This document shows positions 9,486-17,680 of a DNA stretch of 64,000 nucleotides, one piece after another. The stretch is from Inhella proteolytica (GTDB taxonomy: Bacteria; Pseudomonadota; Gammaproteobacteria; Burkholderiales; Burkholderiaceae_C): contig NZ_JAEDAK010000005.1 of assembly GCF_016093275.1 (NCBI RefSeq), positions 126,001-190,000 on the forward strand, read 5' to 3'. Positions within the stretch are counted from its first letter, which is position 1. Every line of letters starts with the position of its first letter. A program made the position numbers and the translations under genes. Under the pieces are notes generated by a model. That model worked only from the letters and a program-made list of their open reading frames with translations. It ran no database searches and was not told the origin of the DNA.

Positions 9486-10625
9486 TCACCCGAACAGCAG
9501 CCCGCTGGTGGCCAGCGCGCCGCGGTTCTCTCCGCCCAGCAGCAGCACCCGCCCTGAGGGCAGGGCCGTGGCGCTCAACCATTCGCGCGGGCTGGGCAGC
9601 GGAGGGAGGGCGCGCACGCCGGGGCCAGCCTGCAGGGCGGCAGCCACGGCCTGACCCGATGGATCCACCCCGCCGAACAGCAGCAAGGCGCCCCCCGGGG
9701 TGATGGCCGACGCAGCCGCCAGGCTGGGCAGGGCAGGCGCCAGGGCTTCCACGCGCCAGGGCTCGCGGCGCAGCAGCAGCACGCCCGGGTTGGGTGCCTG
9801 GGGCGTGGCACCGGTCTCGCCGCCGGCCAGCAGCAGGTCCCCGCTGGGCAGCAGCTGGGCGGCGTGGCCGGCGCGGCCCAGCGCGGGGTCGCTGAAGAGC
9901 TGGCTGGTCTCGGTGGCGGGGTCCCACAGCTCGGCGCTGGCGGCCATGCCGGTGCCGGTAAAGCCGCCCACGAAGAGCACACGGCCGTCTCCCAGCAGGG
10001 TGGCGCTGTGGCCTTGGCGGGGCTGCTGCAGCGGCCGTGCGGCAAAACGCCATTGACCGGTTTGCGGGTCCCACAGCTCCAGCGTCGGGCTCACGCCGCC
10101 GAAGTAGCCCTCGGAGCTGCTGCCCCCGGCAACGAGAAGGCGCCCGTCGCGCAGGCGCGTGGCGGTATGCGCCAGCCGGCTGGGTGAGGCCAGCGCGGGC
10201 TGGCTGGTACCGCGGCCCAGGTCCACCCACTCGGCCGTGCGCGAGCCCGACAGCGAGCGCGCACCACCGTGCACAAAGAGGCGCTGTGCGTCCAGCGCCA
10301 GGACCTGCGACTGGGAGCGCCCGGTGCTCAGGCTCGCGCCCATACGCCATTGCTGCGCCTCGGTGTCGAACAGGTCCACCGAGGCCGAGAAGCTGGGCTG
10401 GCCGCGCGAGCCCCCCACCACGGCGACGGAGCGGGCGTCCAGGGCCACGGCGCTGTGCAGCGAGAGGGGGAAGGGCTGGGCCACCGGGCGGTAGTCGGGC
10501 GGTGCCGGGGCGGGCGGGTTGCCGGAACCACCCCCACCGCCGCCACAGGCGGCGAGCGTGGTGAGAGAGAGACCGCCGAAACCGGCAGACAGAAGGCGGC
10601 GGCGCGTCCAGATGGGAAGGGACAT
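9486..10625 (-). CDS. Kelch-repeat lipoprotein with Tat-type signal
   Basis: 379 residues. The N-terminus has a twin-arginine motif (TRRRLL), a hydrophobic stretch and the lipobox LAAC followed by a glycine tract (CGGGGGG), pointing to folded export and lipid anchoring. The rest is a beta-propeller of about six kelch blades with repeated GRxLxxGG cores: SVAVVGG, RLFVHGGARS, GRLLVAGGSSS, GRVLFVGGFTG, GDLLLAGGETG, ALLLFGGVD and GRVLLLGGEN. Blades are interspersed with the W-D-P segments ELWDPQTGQW and ELWDPATETS. Kelch propellers usually bind proteins or glycans; an enzymatic role is not evident. It appears monocistronic, with the paired hairpins at 9395-9475 behind it. The 188 bp upstream (10626-10813) hold no gene. 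Confidence 0.85.
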   Translation of the reverse strand: MSLPIWTRRRLLSAGFGGLSLTTLAACGGGGGGSGNPPAPAPPDYRPVAQPFPLSLHSAVALDARSVAVVGGSRGQPSFSASVDLFDTEAQQWRMGASLSTGRSQSQVLALDAQRLFVHGGARSLSGSRTAEWVDLGRGTSQPALASPSRLAHTATRLRDGRLLVAGGSSSEGYFGGVSPTLELWDPQTGQWRFAARPLQQPRQGHSATLLGDGRVLFVGGFTGTGMAASAELWDPATETSQLFSDPALGRAGHAAQLLPSGDLLLAGGETGATPQAPNPGVLLLRREPWRVEALAPALPSLAAASAITPGGALLLFGGVDPSGQAVAAALQAGPGVRALPPLPSPREWLSATALPSGRVLLLGGENRGALATSGLLFG

Positions 10626-10813
10626 GGAAATCTCCGGGAAGGGCGGGAACGGACCTGGATCCGACAGGCACGAGTTCGCGCATGCTTGGCCTTACGGCGA
10701 GGGGAAGGTCAAGGTTGGGTGCCCGGCGGTTCAGGCATTCGGCTGCAGCTGCGCTGCACTCGGGCTGGCCGGTGATGCACCGTGTGCGCTCCGGGCCGGG
10801 GGTTCAGCGGCGT

Positions 10814-11027
10814 TCAAGCGGCGAGCGTGCTGCGCCCCCGCATGGGCGCGGTGGTGACGGTGGCGACGTGCTGGCCCTGAAAGAACGCGTCATCCCATTC
10901 GTTCTGCGAGACGCTGCGGAACCCGTCGCTGCCCGCCAGCCACGCTGGCCGCGCCTTGGGCCACGGCCTCCGCCATGGTTTCCCCATGGCCCCAGCTTGA
11001 GGAATTCAGCACCAGGACCTTGGTCAT
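10814..11027 (-). pseudogene. Remnant of wrbA-type NAD(P)H:quinone oxidoreductase
   Basis: From the ATG at 11027 the frame reads MTKVLVLNSSSWGHGETMAEAVAQGAASVAGG, the flavodoxin-like N-terminus of WrbA. It then loses homology and stops at 10890. In another frame, starting at the same junction, one reads GSDGFRSVSQNEWDDAFFQGQHVATVTT up to a stop at 10814-10816. This resembles the WrbA C-terminus (sequence ending in QGxHVA). About 130 central residues, including the FMN-binding core, are missing, and the two ends are out of frame. I therefore call it a pseudogene made by internal deletion. Confidence 0.75.
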
Positions 11028-11042
11028 TGATGGGCTCCGCTT

Positions 11043-11057
11043 CTGAATGAAATTCAG
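11043..11057 (-). promoter_or_regulatory. LysR-type operator-like dyad before the wrbA remnant
   Basis: CTGAAT-GAA-ATTCAG (11043-11048 and 11052-11057) is a perfect inverted repeat containing the T-N11-A pattern of LysR-family sites. It lies 16 bp upstream of the wrbA remnant start. Quinone reductase genes are often controlled by a divergent LysR regulator, but none is present next to it here. Confidence 0.4.
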
Positions 11058-11213
11058 TTTAGGAAGCGATGCCCCTGTCATCGAGGGCCGAACGGGAAAT
11101 GCATCGTTCTCCCGCCGGCGGTTTGTGCGGCACCAGGAGGCGGGGCTGGGTCCAGTCCTCACGCCAGCTCCGGCCCCACCTGCCGCCGCCGCCCGGCCCC
11201 TTGCGGCCGGGGC

Positions 11214-11251
11214 TTGACTTGGCGCAAGCTCTCGGGTGCCGATGCGCCAAG
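11214..11251 (+). promoter_or_regulatory. Possible promoter/operator of the copper cluster
   Basis: A -35-like TTGACT (11214-11219) runs into an inverted repeat, cttggcgc at 11218-11225 and gcgccaag at 11244-11251, 25 bp before the first gene of the copper island. The dyad is wider than a normal MerR-family site, so assignment to a copper regulator is tentative. Confidence 0.35.
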
Positions 11252-11275
11252 CATCAGCGGAGCACCGCACCCACC

Positions 11276-11698
11276 ATGCCCACCTCCTTCCGCCTTCGCC
11301 CTCGCACCCAGGCCCTGGTGGCCCGGTGGTTGGTCGGTATTTGGCTGTTCGCTATTGCCCAAAGCCTGGCGCATGCCTGCCTGCTGCAGGCGCGGGGCGC
11401 GGAGTTGGGTAGCGAGCCGGTGCGGCACGTGCACGCCCACGAGCATCCCCATGAGCACTCAGGCGCGCCGCAGCCCTCCGATGCCGGCGAGGTGCTGTGC
11501 CTGAAGACCTGCGATGACACCCAGGCCGGTGCCTGGAGCGCCGGCCTGAGCTGGCTGCCAGATCTCGGTGCCGCGCTGCCAGCCTCCTTCCGCCCATGGC
11601 AGCTCCCGCTGCCGGGCCCCGGACTGCAGCTGTTGGACGCTGTGGCACCGCCGGGCGATCCGCCCCTGTCGATCCGCTTCCTCAAGCTGAACCGGTAG
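11276..11698 (+). CDS. His-rich exported protein of the copper cluster
   Basis: 140 residues from the ATG at 11276. Residues 15-40 are a signal/anchor (ALVARWLVGIWLFAIAQSLAHACLLQ). This is followed by a histidine cluster (HVHAHEHPHEHSG, about residues 50-62), a Cys pair (VLCLKTCDD) and a C-terminal domain without known motifs. The layout resembles the small variable periplasmic proteins that open Cu, Zn or Co resistance operons in betaproteobacteria, so metal binding in the periplasm is inferred. It is followed after 74 bp by the Met-rich gene. I know no precise family name. Confidence 0.65.
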   Translation: MPTSFRLRPRTQALVARWLVGIWLFAIAQSLAHACLLQARGAELGSEPVRHVHAHEHPHEHSGAPQPSDAGEVLCLKTCDDTQAGAWSAGLSWLPDLGAALPASFRPWQLPLPGPGLQLLDAVAPPGDPPLSIRFLKLNR

Positions 11699-11772
11699 GG
11701 CGCGGCACTTTGCAGCGTCCTGCGTCCGCGCACCCGCGCGCTCGCACCCCCCAGTTCACCGAGGAATTCACC

Positions 11773-12267
11773 ATGCTCCGCACCCCTGCCATCGCGCTGG
11801 CCACCCTGGCCCTGGCGCTGTCCGCCGCCGCCCAAACCAAGCCCGAGGATCACGCCGCCCATCACCCCGCATCCGCCCCGTCCGCCGCCGCCCCCGCGCC
11901 CAAGGCATCGGCATCCGCCATGGGCGATCGCATGGCCAAGATGGACGAGCACATGAAGGCCATGCGCGCCCAGCACGACAAGATGATGGCCGCGCGCAGC
12001 CCCGAGGAACGTCAGGCCCTGATGGCCGAGCAGATGCGCCTGATGCGCGAGGGCATGGCCATGATGGAGGGCATGTCCGGCATGTCCGGCATGGGCGGCA
12101 TGGGGGGTGGTATGGGCGCCGGCATGGGCCCCAAGATGGGCACCGCCAAGCCTGGCGACATGGCCAATCGCCAGGCCATGATGGAAAAGCGCATGGACAT
12201 GATGCAGTCCATGATGAAGATGATGATGGAGCGCATGGACGCTGCGGCCACTCAGCCTGGCAAGTGA
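11773..12267 (+). CDS. Met-rich periplasmic protein, probable copper binder
   Basis: 164 residues, with a good ribosome binding site (gaggaa, 11761-11766). The signal peptide MLRTPAIALATLALALSAAAQ precedes a His- and Ala/Pro-rich linker. A methionine-dense body follows (about residues 50-158), with repeated MxxM and GM motifs such as GMSGMSGMGGMGGGMGAGMG and MMQSMMKMMMERM. Methionine clusters of this kind bind Cu(I) or Ag(I) in the periplasm, as in PcoE/SilE-like or CopB-type proteins, but the primary sequence is low complexity so homology is uncertain. It is flanked by copper genes on the same strand. Confidence 0.7.
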   Translation: MLRTPAIALATLALALSAAAQTKPEDHAAHHPASAPSAAAPAPKASASAMGDRMAKMDEHMKAMRAQHDKMMAARSPEERQALMAEQMRLMREGMAMMEGMSGMSGMGGMGGGMGAGMGPKMGTAKPGDMANRQAMMEKRMDMMQSMMKMMMERMDAAATQPGK

Positions 12268-12274
12268 GGCGGCC

Positions 12275-12436
12275 ATGAACACCCCCTCATCACCCCAGCC
12301 CCGCGACACGCCTCCCTGCTGGCGATCGCGCGCCGCCATCGGTCTGCTGGTGATGGGGGCCCTCGCCTGGACCCTCTGGGCCGCGCTTCTGGCCGCGTTA
12401 GCACCAGGCTTGACCTTGCCATCGGGTCAAGCCTGA
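12275..12436 (+). CDS. 53-residue single-helix membrane protein
   Basis: ATG at 12275, stop TGA at 12434-12436, seven bases after the Met-rich gene. The peptide has a polar N-terminus (MNTPSSPQPRDTPPCWRSR) and one transmembrane helix (AAIGLLVMGALAWTLWAALLAALA). Its tight spacing suggests it is co-transcribed. Its last ten codons overlap a perfect dyad that looks like a MerR-family operator for the next gene (12406-12440), so the C-terminus may be constrained by regulation rather than function. Small helix-only proteins of unknown role occur in other copper operons. Confidence 0.5.
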   Translation: MNTPSSPQPRDTPPCWRSRAAIGLLVMGALAWTLWAALLAALAPGLTLPSGQA

Positions 12437-12440
12437 GGCT
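12406..12440 (+). promoter_or_regulatory. CueR-like operator/promoter for the copper ATPase
   Basis: aggcttgacc (12406-12415) and ggtcaagcct (12425-12434) form a perfect 10-bp inverted repeat with a 9-nt centre. It contains a -35 TTGACC (12410-12415). A 19-bp spacer leads to GAGGCT (12435-12440) as -10. The long spacer with a dyad inside it is the hallmark of promoters activated by MerR-family metal sensors such as CueR. No cueR gene is present in the window. Confidence 0.6.
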
Positions 12441-12469
12441 CCACACAACCAGACTCTGATCGGACGGCC

Positions 12470-14704
12470 ATGGACACGCGAAACCAGCCCGACCCGCATG
12501 CGCACCCTGCGCATCACGAGCACTCCATGGAGCATGACCACGCGCACGGCCACGCGCACCATCACGCCGCGCCTGCACTGCCGGTCCCTGCCGCACCCGG
12601 CACCGTCTACACCTGCCCCATGCACCCCGAGGTGCGCCAGGACCACCCGGGCAACTGCCCCAAATGCGGCATGACCCTGGAGCCCCTGCTGCCCAGCCTG
12701 GAAGAGGACGAGAACCCCGAGCTGAAGGACTTCAGCCGGCGCTTCTGGTGGAGCCTGCCCTTCACCGTCCTCGTCACCCTGCTGGCCATGGCCGGGCACC
12801 GCCTGAACTGGTTCAGCATGCCCACGCAGAGCTGGGTCGAGCTGCTCCTGACCCTGCCCATCGTGCTCTGGGCCGGCGCGCCCTTCTTCAGCCGTGGCTG
12901 GGACTCCGTGCGCCAGCGCAGCCCGAATATGTGGACGCTGATCGGCCTGGGCACCGGCGCCGCCTTTGTCTACAGCCTGGCCGCCACCGTGGTGCCGGCC
13001 TGGTTCCCGGCCGGCTTCCAGGCCATGGGCCGGGTGGCGGTGTACTTCGAGGCGGCGGCCGTCATCATTTCGCTCACCCTGCTGGGCCAGCTGCTGGAGC
13101 TGAAGGCGCGCTCGCAGACCTCGGCCGCCATCAAGTCCCTGCTCGGCCTGGCGCCGAAGACGGCGCGCCGCATCGAGCCCGACGGCAGCGAGGCCGATGT
13201 GCCGCTCAGCCATGTGCATGTGGGCGACCGCCTGCGCGTGCGCCCGGGCGAGAAGGTGCCGGTCGATGGCCTGGTGCTCGAAGGCCGCAGCGCGGTCGAT
13301 GAATCCATGCTCACCGGCGAACCGCTGCCGGTCAGCAAGCAGCCGGGTGACAAGCTGATCGGCGCCACGCTGAACACCAACGGCGCGCTGGTCATGCAAT
13401 CGGAAAAGGTCGGCTCGCAGACCCTGCTGGCGCAGATCGTGCAGATGGTGGCGCAGGCGCAGCGCTCGAAGGCGCCGATGCAGCGCCTGGCCGACCGCGT
13501 GGCCGGCGTGTTCGTGCTCGCCGTGGTGGGCATCGCGCTGCTCACCCTGCTGGCCTGGGGCCTGCTCGGGCCCGAGCCGCGCTGGGTCTATGGGCTCATC
13601 AACGCCGTGGCCGTGCTCATCATTGCCTGCCCCTGTGCGCTGGGGCTGGCCACGCCCATGTCCATCATGGTGGCCACCGGCCGCGGCGCCACCCAGGGCG
13701 TGCTGTTTCGCGACGCCGCCGCCATCGAACGCCTGCGCGAGGTCGACACCCTGATCGTCGACAAGACCGGCACCCTGACCGAGGGCAAGCCGAGCTTCGA
13801 GCGCGCGCTGGGCGTCGACGGCGTGGCGGCGGACGAGGTGCTGCGCCTGGCCGCCAGCCTGGATCAGGGCAGCGAGCACCCGTTGGCCGCCGCCATCGTG
13901 GTCGCGGCGCGCGCCCAGGGTCTGCCACTGGCCGCGGCCGAGGACTTCGAATCCAGCTCCGGCATCGGCGTGCACGGCCGCGTGGAGGGCCGCGCGCTGG
14001 CCCTGGGCAATACCGCGCTGATGGAACAGCAGGGCGTGGACGTGACGCCGCTGCGGCCCCAGGCTGAGGCCCTGCGTGCCGGCGGCGCCAGCGTCATGCA
14101 CCTGGCAGCGGATGGGAATTTGCTCGGCCTGCTGGCCGTTTCCGATCCCGTCAAACCCAGCACCCCCGAGGCCCTGGCCGCACTGCAGGCCGCCGGTCTG
14201 CGCGTGGTGATGGCCACTGGCGACGGCTGGACCACCGCGCGCGCCGTGGCCGAGCGGCTCGGCATCACCGAGCTGCACGGCGAGGTCAAGCCGGCCGACA
14301 AGCTGGCCCTGGTGCAGCGCCTGCAGGCCGAAGGGCATGTGGTGGCGATGGCGGGCGACGGCATCAACGACGCCCCCGCGCTGGCGCAGGCCGATGTCGG
14401 CATCGCCATGGGCACCGGCACCGACGTGGCGATGAACAGCGCCGGCCTCACCCTGGTCAAGGGCGATCTGCGCGGCATCGCCATGGCGCGCCAGCTGTCG
14501 CAGGCCACCATCGCCAACATGCGCCAGAACCTCGGCTTCGCCTTCGTCTACAACGCCCTGGGCGTGCCCCTGGCGGCCGGCCTGCTCTACCCCTTCAGCG
14601 GCTGGCTGCTCTCGCCCATGGTCGCGGCCCTGGCCATGAGCCTGAGCTCGGTCTCGGTGATCGCCAACGCGCTGCGCCTGCGCAGCACCCGCCTGCTTTC
14701 TTGA
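12470..14704 (+). CDS. copA: Cu(I)-translocating P1B-type ATPase
   Basis: 744 residues. It exports cytosolic Cu(I) or Ag(I) using ATP. The N-terminus is His-rich ([23 protein letters not shown]). A heavy-metal-binding domain follows with YTCPMHPEV (Cys49) and CPKCGM in place of classical ferredoxin-like HMA domains. Core motifs are TGEP in the actuator domain, the membrane CPC (Cys387, Cys389), the phosphorylated DKTGT (Asp431), SEHPLAAA in the nucleotide domain, GDGIND (Asp630) and the C-terminal helix [16 protein letters not shown], the MxxSS signature of copper pumps. The gene stands behind a CueR-like promoter (12406) and upstream of the Cus efflux genes. Confidence 0.95.
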   Translation: MDTRNQPDPHAHPAHHEHSMEHDHAHGHAHHHAAPALPVPAAPGTVYTCPMHPEVRQDHPGNCPKCGMTLEPLLPSLEEDENPELKDFSRRFWWSLPFTVLVTLLAMAGHRLNWFSMPTQSWVELLLTLPIVLWAGAPFFSRGWDSVRQRSPNMWTLIGLGTGAAFVYSLAATVVPAWFPAGFQAMGRVAVYFEAAAVIISLTLLGQLLELKARSQTSAAIKSLLGLAPKTARRIEPDGSEADVPLSHVHVGDRLRVRPGEKVPVDGLVLEGRSAVDESMLTGEPLPVSKQPGDKLIGATLNTNGALVMQSEKVGSQTLLAQIVQMVAQAQRSKAPMQRLADRVAGVFVLAVVGIALLTLLAWGLLGPEPRWVYGLINAVAVLIIACPCALGLATPMSIMVATGRGATQGVLFRDAAAIERLREVDTLIVDKTGTLTEGKPSFERALGVDGVAADEVLRLAASLDQGSEHPLAAAIVVAARAQGLPLAAAEDFESSSGIGVHGRVEGRALALGNTALMEQQGVDVTPLRPQAEALRAGGASVMHLAADGNLLGLLAVSDPVKPSTPEALAALQAAGLRVVMATGDGWTTARAVAERLGITELHGEVKPADKLALVQRLQAEGHVVAMAGDGINDAPALAQADVGIAMGTGTDVAMNSAGLTLVKGDLRGIAMARQLSQATIANMRQNLGFAFVYNALGVPLAAGLLYPFSGWLLSPMVAALAMSLSSVSVIANALRLRSTRLLS

Positions 14705-14748
14705 TGCACGGCAATCCCTGCCAGGGCCCCGAGCGGTAAAAACGCGCC

Positions 14749-15099
14749 GTGAAACTCCTGCGCCTTCTCGTGCTCCTGCTCGTCAGCCTGGCGGTGCCGG
14801 CGTACGGCTGGGCCGGGCTGCGCCCCACGGCGCCCTGCCCGATGGAGATGGCCCCGCAGGCGGCCATGCAGGCCGATGCGCATGAGGCGCATTGCCCACC
14901 CGACATGGACTGCTGCGGCGACCCGCTGGCCGCTCATTGCCAGCCCGGGCAGGACTGCCACCCCGCCAGCGTGCTGGCCCCGCAGAGCGACAGCGCCTGG
15001 CCGGCGCCCGCGCCGCAGCGCGGCGTCGTCGCCCTGGCCTGCCAGGGCCACGCCGGCCCGCAGTCCGCTCCGCCGCTGCGCCCCCCGCGCGCCGCCTGA
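14749..15099 (+). CDS. Cys-rich exported protein of the copper cluster
   Basis: 116 residues. The signal peptide MKLLRLLVLLLVSLAVPAYGWAG precedes a mature part with eight cysteines and several histidines (APCPMEMAP, EAHCPPDMDCCGDPLAAHCQPGQDCH), then a Pro/Ala-rich tail. The pattern matches small periplasmic proteins found just before cusCBA/czcCBA genes in betaproteobacteria, probably metal-binding or sensing. The family is poorly defined and the assignment rests on position and composition. The copper efflux genes follow 80 bp downstream. Confidence 0.65.
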   Translation: MKLLRLLVLLLVSLAVPAYGWAGLRPTAPCPMEMAPQAAMQADAHEAHCPPDMDCCGDPLAAHCQPGQDCHPASVLAPQSDSAWPAPAPQRGVVALACQGHAGPQSAPPLRPPRAA

Positions 15100-15179
15100 T
15101 CCGCTGCTGATCCGGCTCCGGCCACGCTGGCCGGCCTGCGCCCGCCCCGGCGGCGCGGCGCGACTCCCTCGGGGTCTCC

Positions 15180-16433
15180 ATGAAATCCATTGCCATCCTG
15201 GCCGCGGCGCTGTGCTGCGCTGCACAGGCCGCCGCGCCGCTGAGCTTCCAGCAGGCGCTCGACCTTGCCGAGCGCGAGGCACCCACGCTGGCCCTCACCA
15301 CCGCCCGCATCGAAGCCAGCCGCCAGGCCGCGCGCAGCGCCGGCGAACTGCCCGACCCCAAACTCAGCCTCGGCATCGAGAACCTGCCCATCGCCGGCCC
15401 CGAGCGCTACAGCCTGCGGCGCGAGGGCATGACCATGCAGCGCCTGGCCTGGATGCAGGAGCTGCCGAGCGGCGCCAAGCGCGCCGCCCGCGTGGCCGTG
15501 GCCGAGGCCCGGATCGAGCGCGCCGAAGCCGAACAGGCCCTGGCCCGCGTGCTGGCGCGGCGCGAGGCCGGCCTGGCCTGGATCCAGCGCCGCACGCTTG
15601 AAAACCAGCTCGCCCAGCTGCAGGCGCTGGAGCAGGAGAACCAGCTTTTCCAAAGCGCCGTGCAAGCCCAGTTGCAGGGCGGCAAGGGCATGGCGGCCGA
15701 CGCCCTGATGCCGCGCCAGGAGGCCGCCATGCTGGCTGAGCGGCGCGACGAGCTGGAGGCCCGCCGCGCCCAGGCCGTGGCGCAGCTGCGCCGCTGGGTG
15801 GGGCCTGCCGCGGCCGAAGCGCTGGCGGGCGATCTGCCCGCCTGGCAGCCGCAGCCCGAAGCCCTGCACCAGCGCCTGCACCAGCACCCCGAGTTCCGCA
15901 CCGTGGACGCGATGGCGAAAACGCTGGACGCTGAAGTGCGCGAGGCCAGCGCCATGAAGCAGCCCGACTGGGGCGTCGAGCTGGCCTACCAGCGCCGCGG
16001 CCCGGGCTTTGGCGACATGGTCTCGGTGATGTTCAGCGTGGACCTGCCGCTCTTTCCCAAGAGCCGCCAGGAGCCGCAGATTGCCGCCAAGCTGGCCGAG
16101 CGCCGCGCGGTGGACGCCGAGCGCGAAGCCATGCGCCGCGAGCACGAACAGATGCTGGCCGCCGACCTGGCCGAGTGGCAGCGCCTGCAGCGCGCCGTGG
16201 CGCGCGCCCGCGGCGAGCTGCTGAGCCTGGCGGAGCAGCGCATCGCCCTGACGCTGGCCGCTTACCGCAGCGGCCGCGCCAGCCTGACCGAGGTGGTGGC
16301 CGCCCGCCGCGAACGCGCCGAGCTGCTGCTCAAGGCGATCGCGATGGAGGGCGAGCGCGACGCCATGGCCGCGCGCCTGCAGCTGACCACCGCCCCGGAA
16401 CCCACCGACGTCCAACCAGGAGCCCAACCATGA
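15180..16433 (+). CDS. cusC: TolC-family outer-membrane channel of the Cus efflux system
   Basis: 417 residues. A short signal peptide ([19 protein letters not shown]) precedes the first helical repeat ([32 protein letters not shown]). The typical long-helix/strand duplication of TolC-like channels follows, including a second repeat beginning near [33 protein letters not shown]. It forms the outer-membrane exit duct of the tripartite pump. Its stop overlaps the start of cusB (ATGA at 16430-16433), so the proteins are translationally coupled. It lacks an obvious lipobox, unlike E. coli CusC. Confidence 0.88.
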   Translation: MKSIAILAAALCCAAQAAAPLSFQQALDLAEREAPTLALTTARIEASRQAARSAGELPDPKLSLGIENLPIAGPERYSLRREGMTMQRLAWMQELPSGAKRAARVAVAEARIERAEAEQALARVLARREAGLAWIQRRTLENQLAQLQALEQENQLFQSAVQAQLQGGKGMAADALMPRQEAAMLAERRDELEARRAQAVAQLRRWVGPAAAEALAGDLPAWQPQPEALHQRLHQHPEFRTVDAMAKTLDAEVREASAMKQPDWGVELAYQRRGPGFGDMVSVMFSVDLPLFPKSRQEPQIAAKLAERRAVDAEREAMRREHEQMLAADLAEWQRLQRAVARARGELLSLAEQRIALTLAAYRSGRASLTEVVAARRERAELLLKAIAMEGERDAMAARLQLTTAPEPTDVQPGAQP

Positions 16434-17680
16434 GCCCAACCATGAGCAAGCTGCCCTACGCCTTGGCCGCCGCCGCCGCGCTGCTGGGCGCCGGCGCCGC
16501 CGCCGGCTACCTGTGGGCCCAACGCAGTGCCGCGCCCCACGCCGCCGCCACGGCCGGCACCGCCCCGACCCCCGCCGCCCCCGAACGCAAGGTGCTGTAC
16601 TGGTACGACCCGATGTCCCCCGCCACCCGCTTCGACAAGCCCGGCAAGTCGCCCTTCATGGACATGCAGCTGGTGCCCATGTACGCCGACGCCGACGAGG
16701 CCGCCGGCACGGTGCGCATCGATCCCGGCATCACGCAGAACCTGGGCCTGCGCCTGGCCACCGTCACCCGCACGCATGGGGCGCAGGAGATCCATGCCAG
16801 CGGCGTGCTCGGATTCAACGAACGCGAGCTGGCCGTGGTGCAGGCGCGCAGCGGCGGCTTCGTCGAGCGCGTGCCTGCGCTCGCCCCCGGCGATGTGCTG
16901 CCGGCCGGCGCCCTGCTGGCCGAGCTGCTGCTGCCCGAATGGGCCGCCGTGCAGCAGGAAGCGCTGGCGCTGCAGCGCCTGGGCCAAGCCGAGCTGCTGG
17001 CCGCAGCCCAGGAACGCATGCGCCTGGCCGGCATGCCCGAGGAGCTGATCCGCAGCGTGCTGGCCAGCGGCCAGGTGCAAAGCCGCGTCGCCATCCGCAC
17101 GCCGCGCGCCGGCGTCATCCAGGAACTGGAGGTGCGTGCCGGCATGAACCTGATGGCGGGCGCCACGCTGGCGCGCATCCAGGGCCTGGGCACCGTCTGG
17201 CTGGAGGCGGGCGTGCCCGAGGCGCAATCCGCCGCGGTGCGCGTCGGCCAGGCCGCGCGCATCCAGCTGGCCAGCCGCCCGGGCGAGACCCTCGACGGCA
17301 AGGTGGCCGCGCTGCTGCCCGCGCTGAACGACGCCGCCCGCACCCTGCGCGTGCGCATCGAACTGCCCAACCCCGGCGGCGCGCTGCGCCCGGGCCTGTC
17401 GGCCCAGGTGCGCCTGCTCGGCGCCACGCAGGCAGCGGCGCTGGCCGTGCCCACCGAGGCCGTCATCCGCACCGGCCAGCGCGCGCTGGTGATGCTGGCC
17501 GAGGGCCAGGGCCGCTACCGCCCGGTGGAGGTGCTGCTGGGCGGCGAGCTGGGCTCGCTGACGCTCATCCAATCCGGCCTGGCCGAAGGCCAGCAGGTGG
17601 TGGCCAGCGGCCAGTTCCTGATCGACTCCGAGGCCAGCCTCAAGGGCATCCGGCCGCAGCCCACCGGGAGCCAGCCATGA
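16430..17680 (+). CDS. cusB: Periplasmic adaptor of the Cus copper efflux system
   Basis: 416 residues from the ATG at 16430; a second in-frame ATG is at 16442. An N-terminal membrane/signal helix is followed by a heavy-metal-binding domain ([35 protein letters not shown], about residues 55-90), the hallmark of CusB-type adaptors. The lipoyl-like and barrel-sandwich hybrid domains follow ([28 protein letters not shown] and [29 protein letters not shown]). It links CusA and CusC and delivers Cu(I)/Ag(I) to the pump. It overlaps cusC and cusA by 4 bp each, a tight three-gene operon. Confidence 0.92.
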   Translation: MSPTMSKLPYALAAAAALLGAGAAAGYLWAQRSAAPHAAATAGTAPTPAAPERKVLYWYDPMSPATRFDKPGKSPFMDMQLVPMYADADEAAGTVRIDPGITQNLGLRLATVTRTHGAQEIHASGVLGFNERELAVVQARSGGFVERVPALAPGDVLPAGALLAELLLPEWAAVQQEALALQRLGQAELLAAAQERMRLAGMPEELIRSVLASGQVQSRVAIRTPRAGVIQELEVRAGMNLMAGATLARIQGLGTVWLEAGVPEAQSAAVRVGQAARIQLASRPGETLDGKVAALLPALNDAARTLRVRIELPNPGGALRPGLSAQVRLLGATQAAALAVPTEAVIRTGQRALVMLAEGQGRYRPVEVLLGGELGSLTLIQSGLAEGQQVVASGQFLIDSEASLKGIRPQPTGSQP

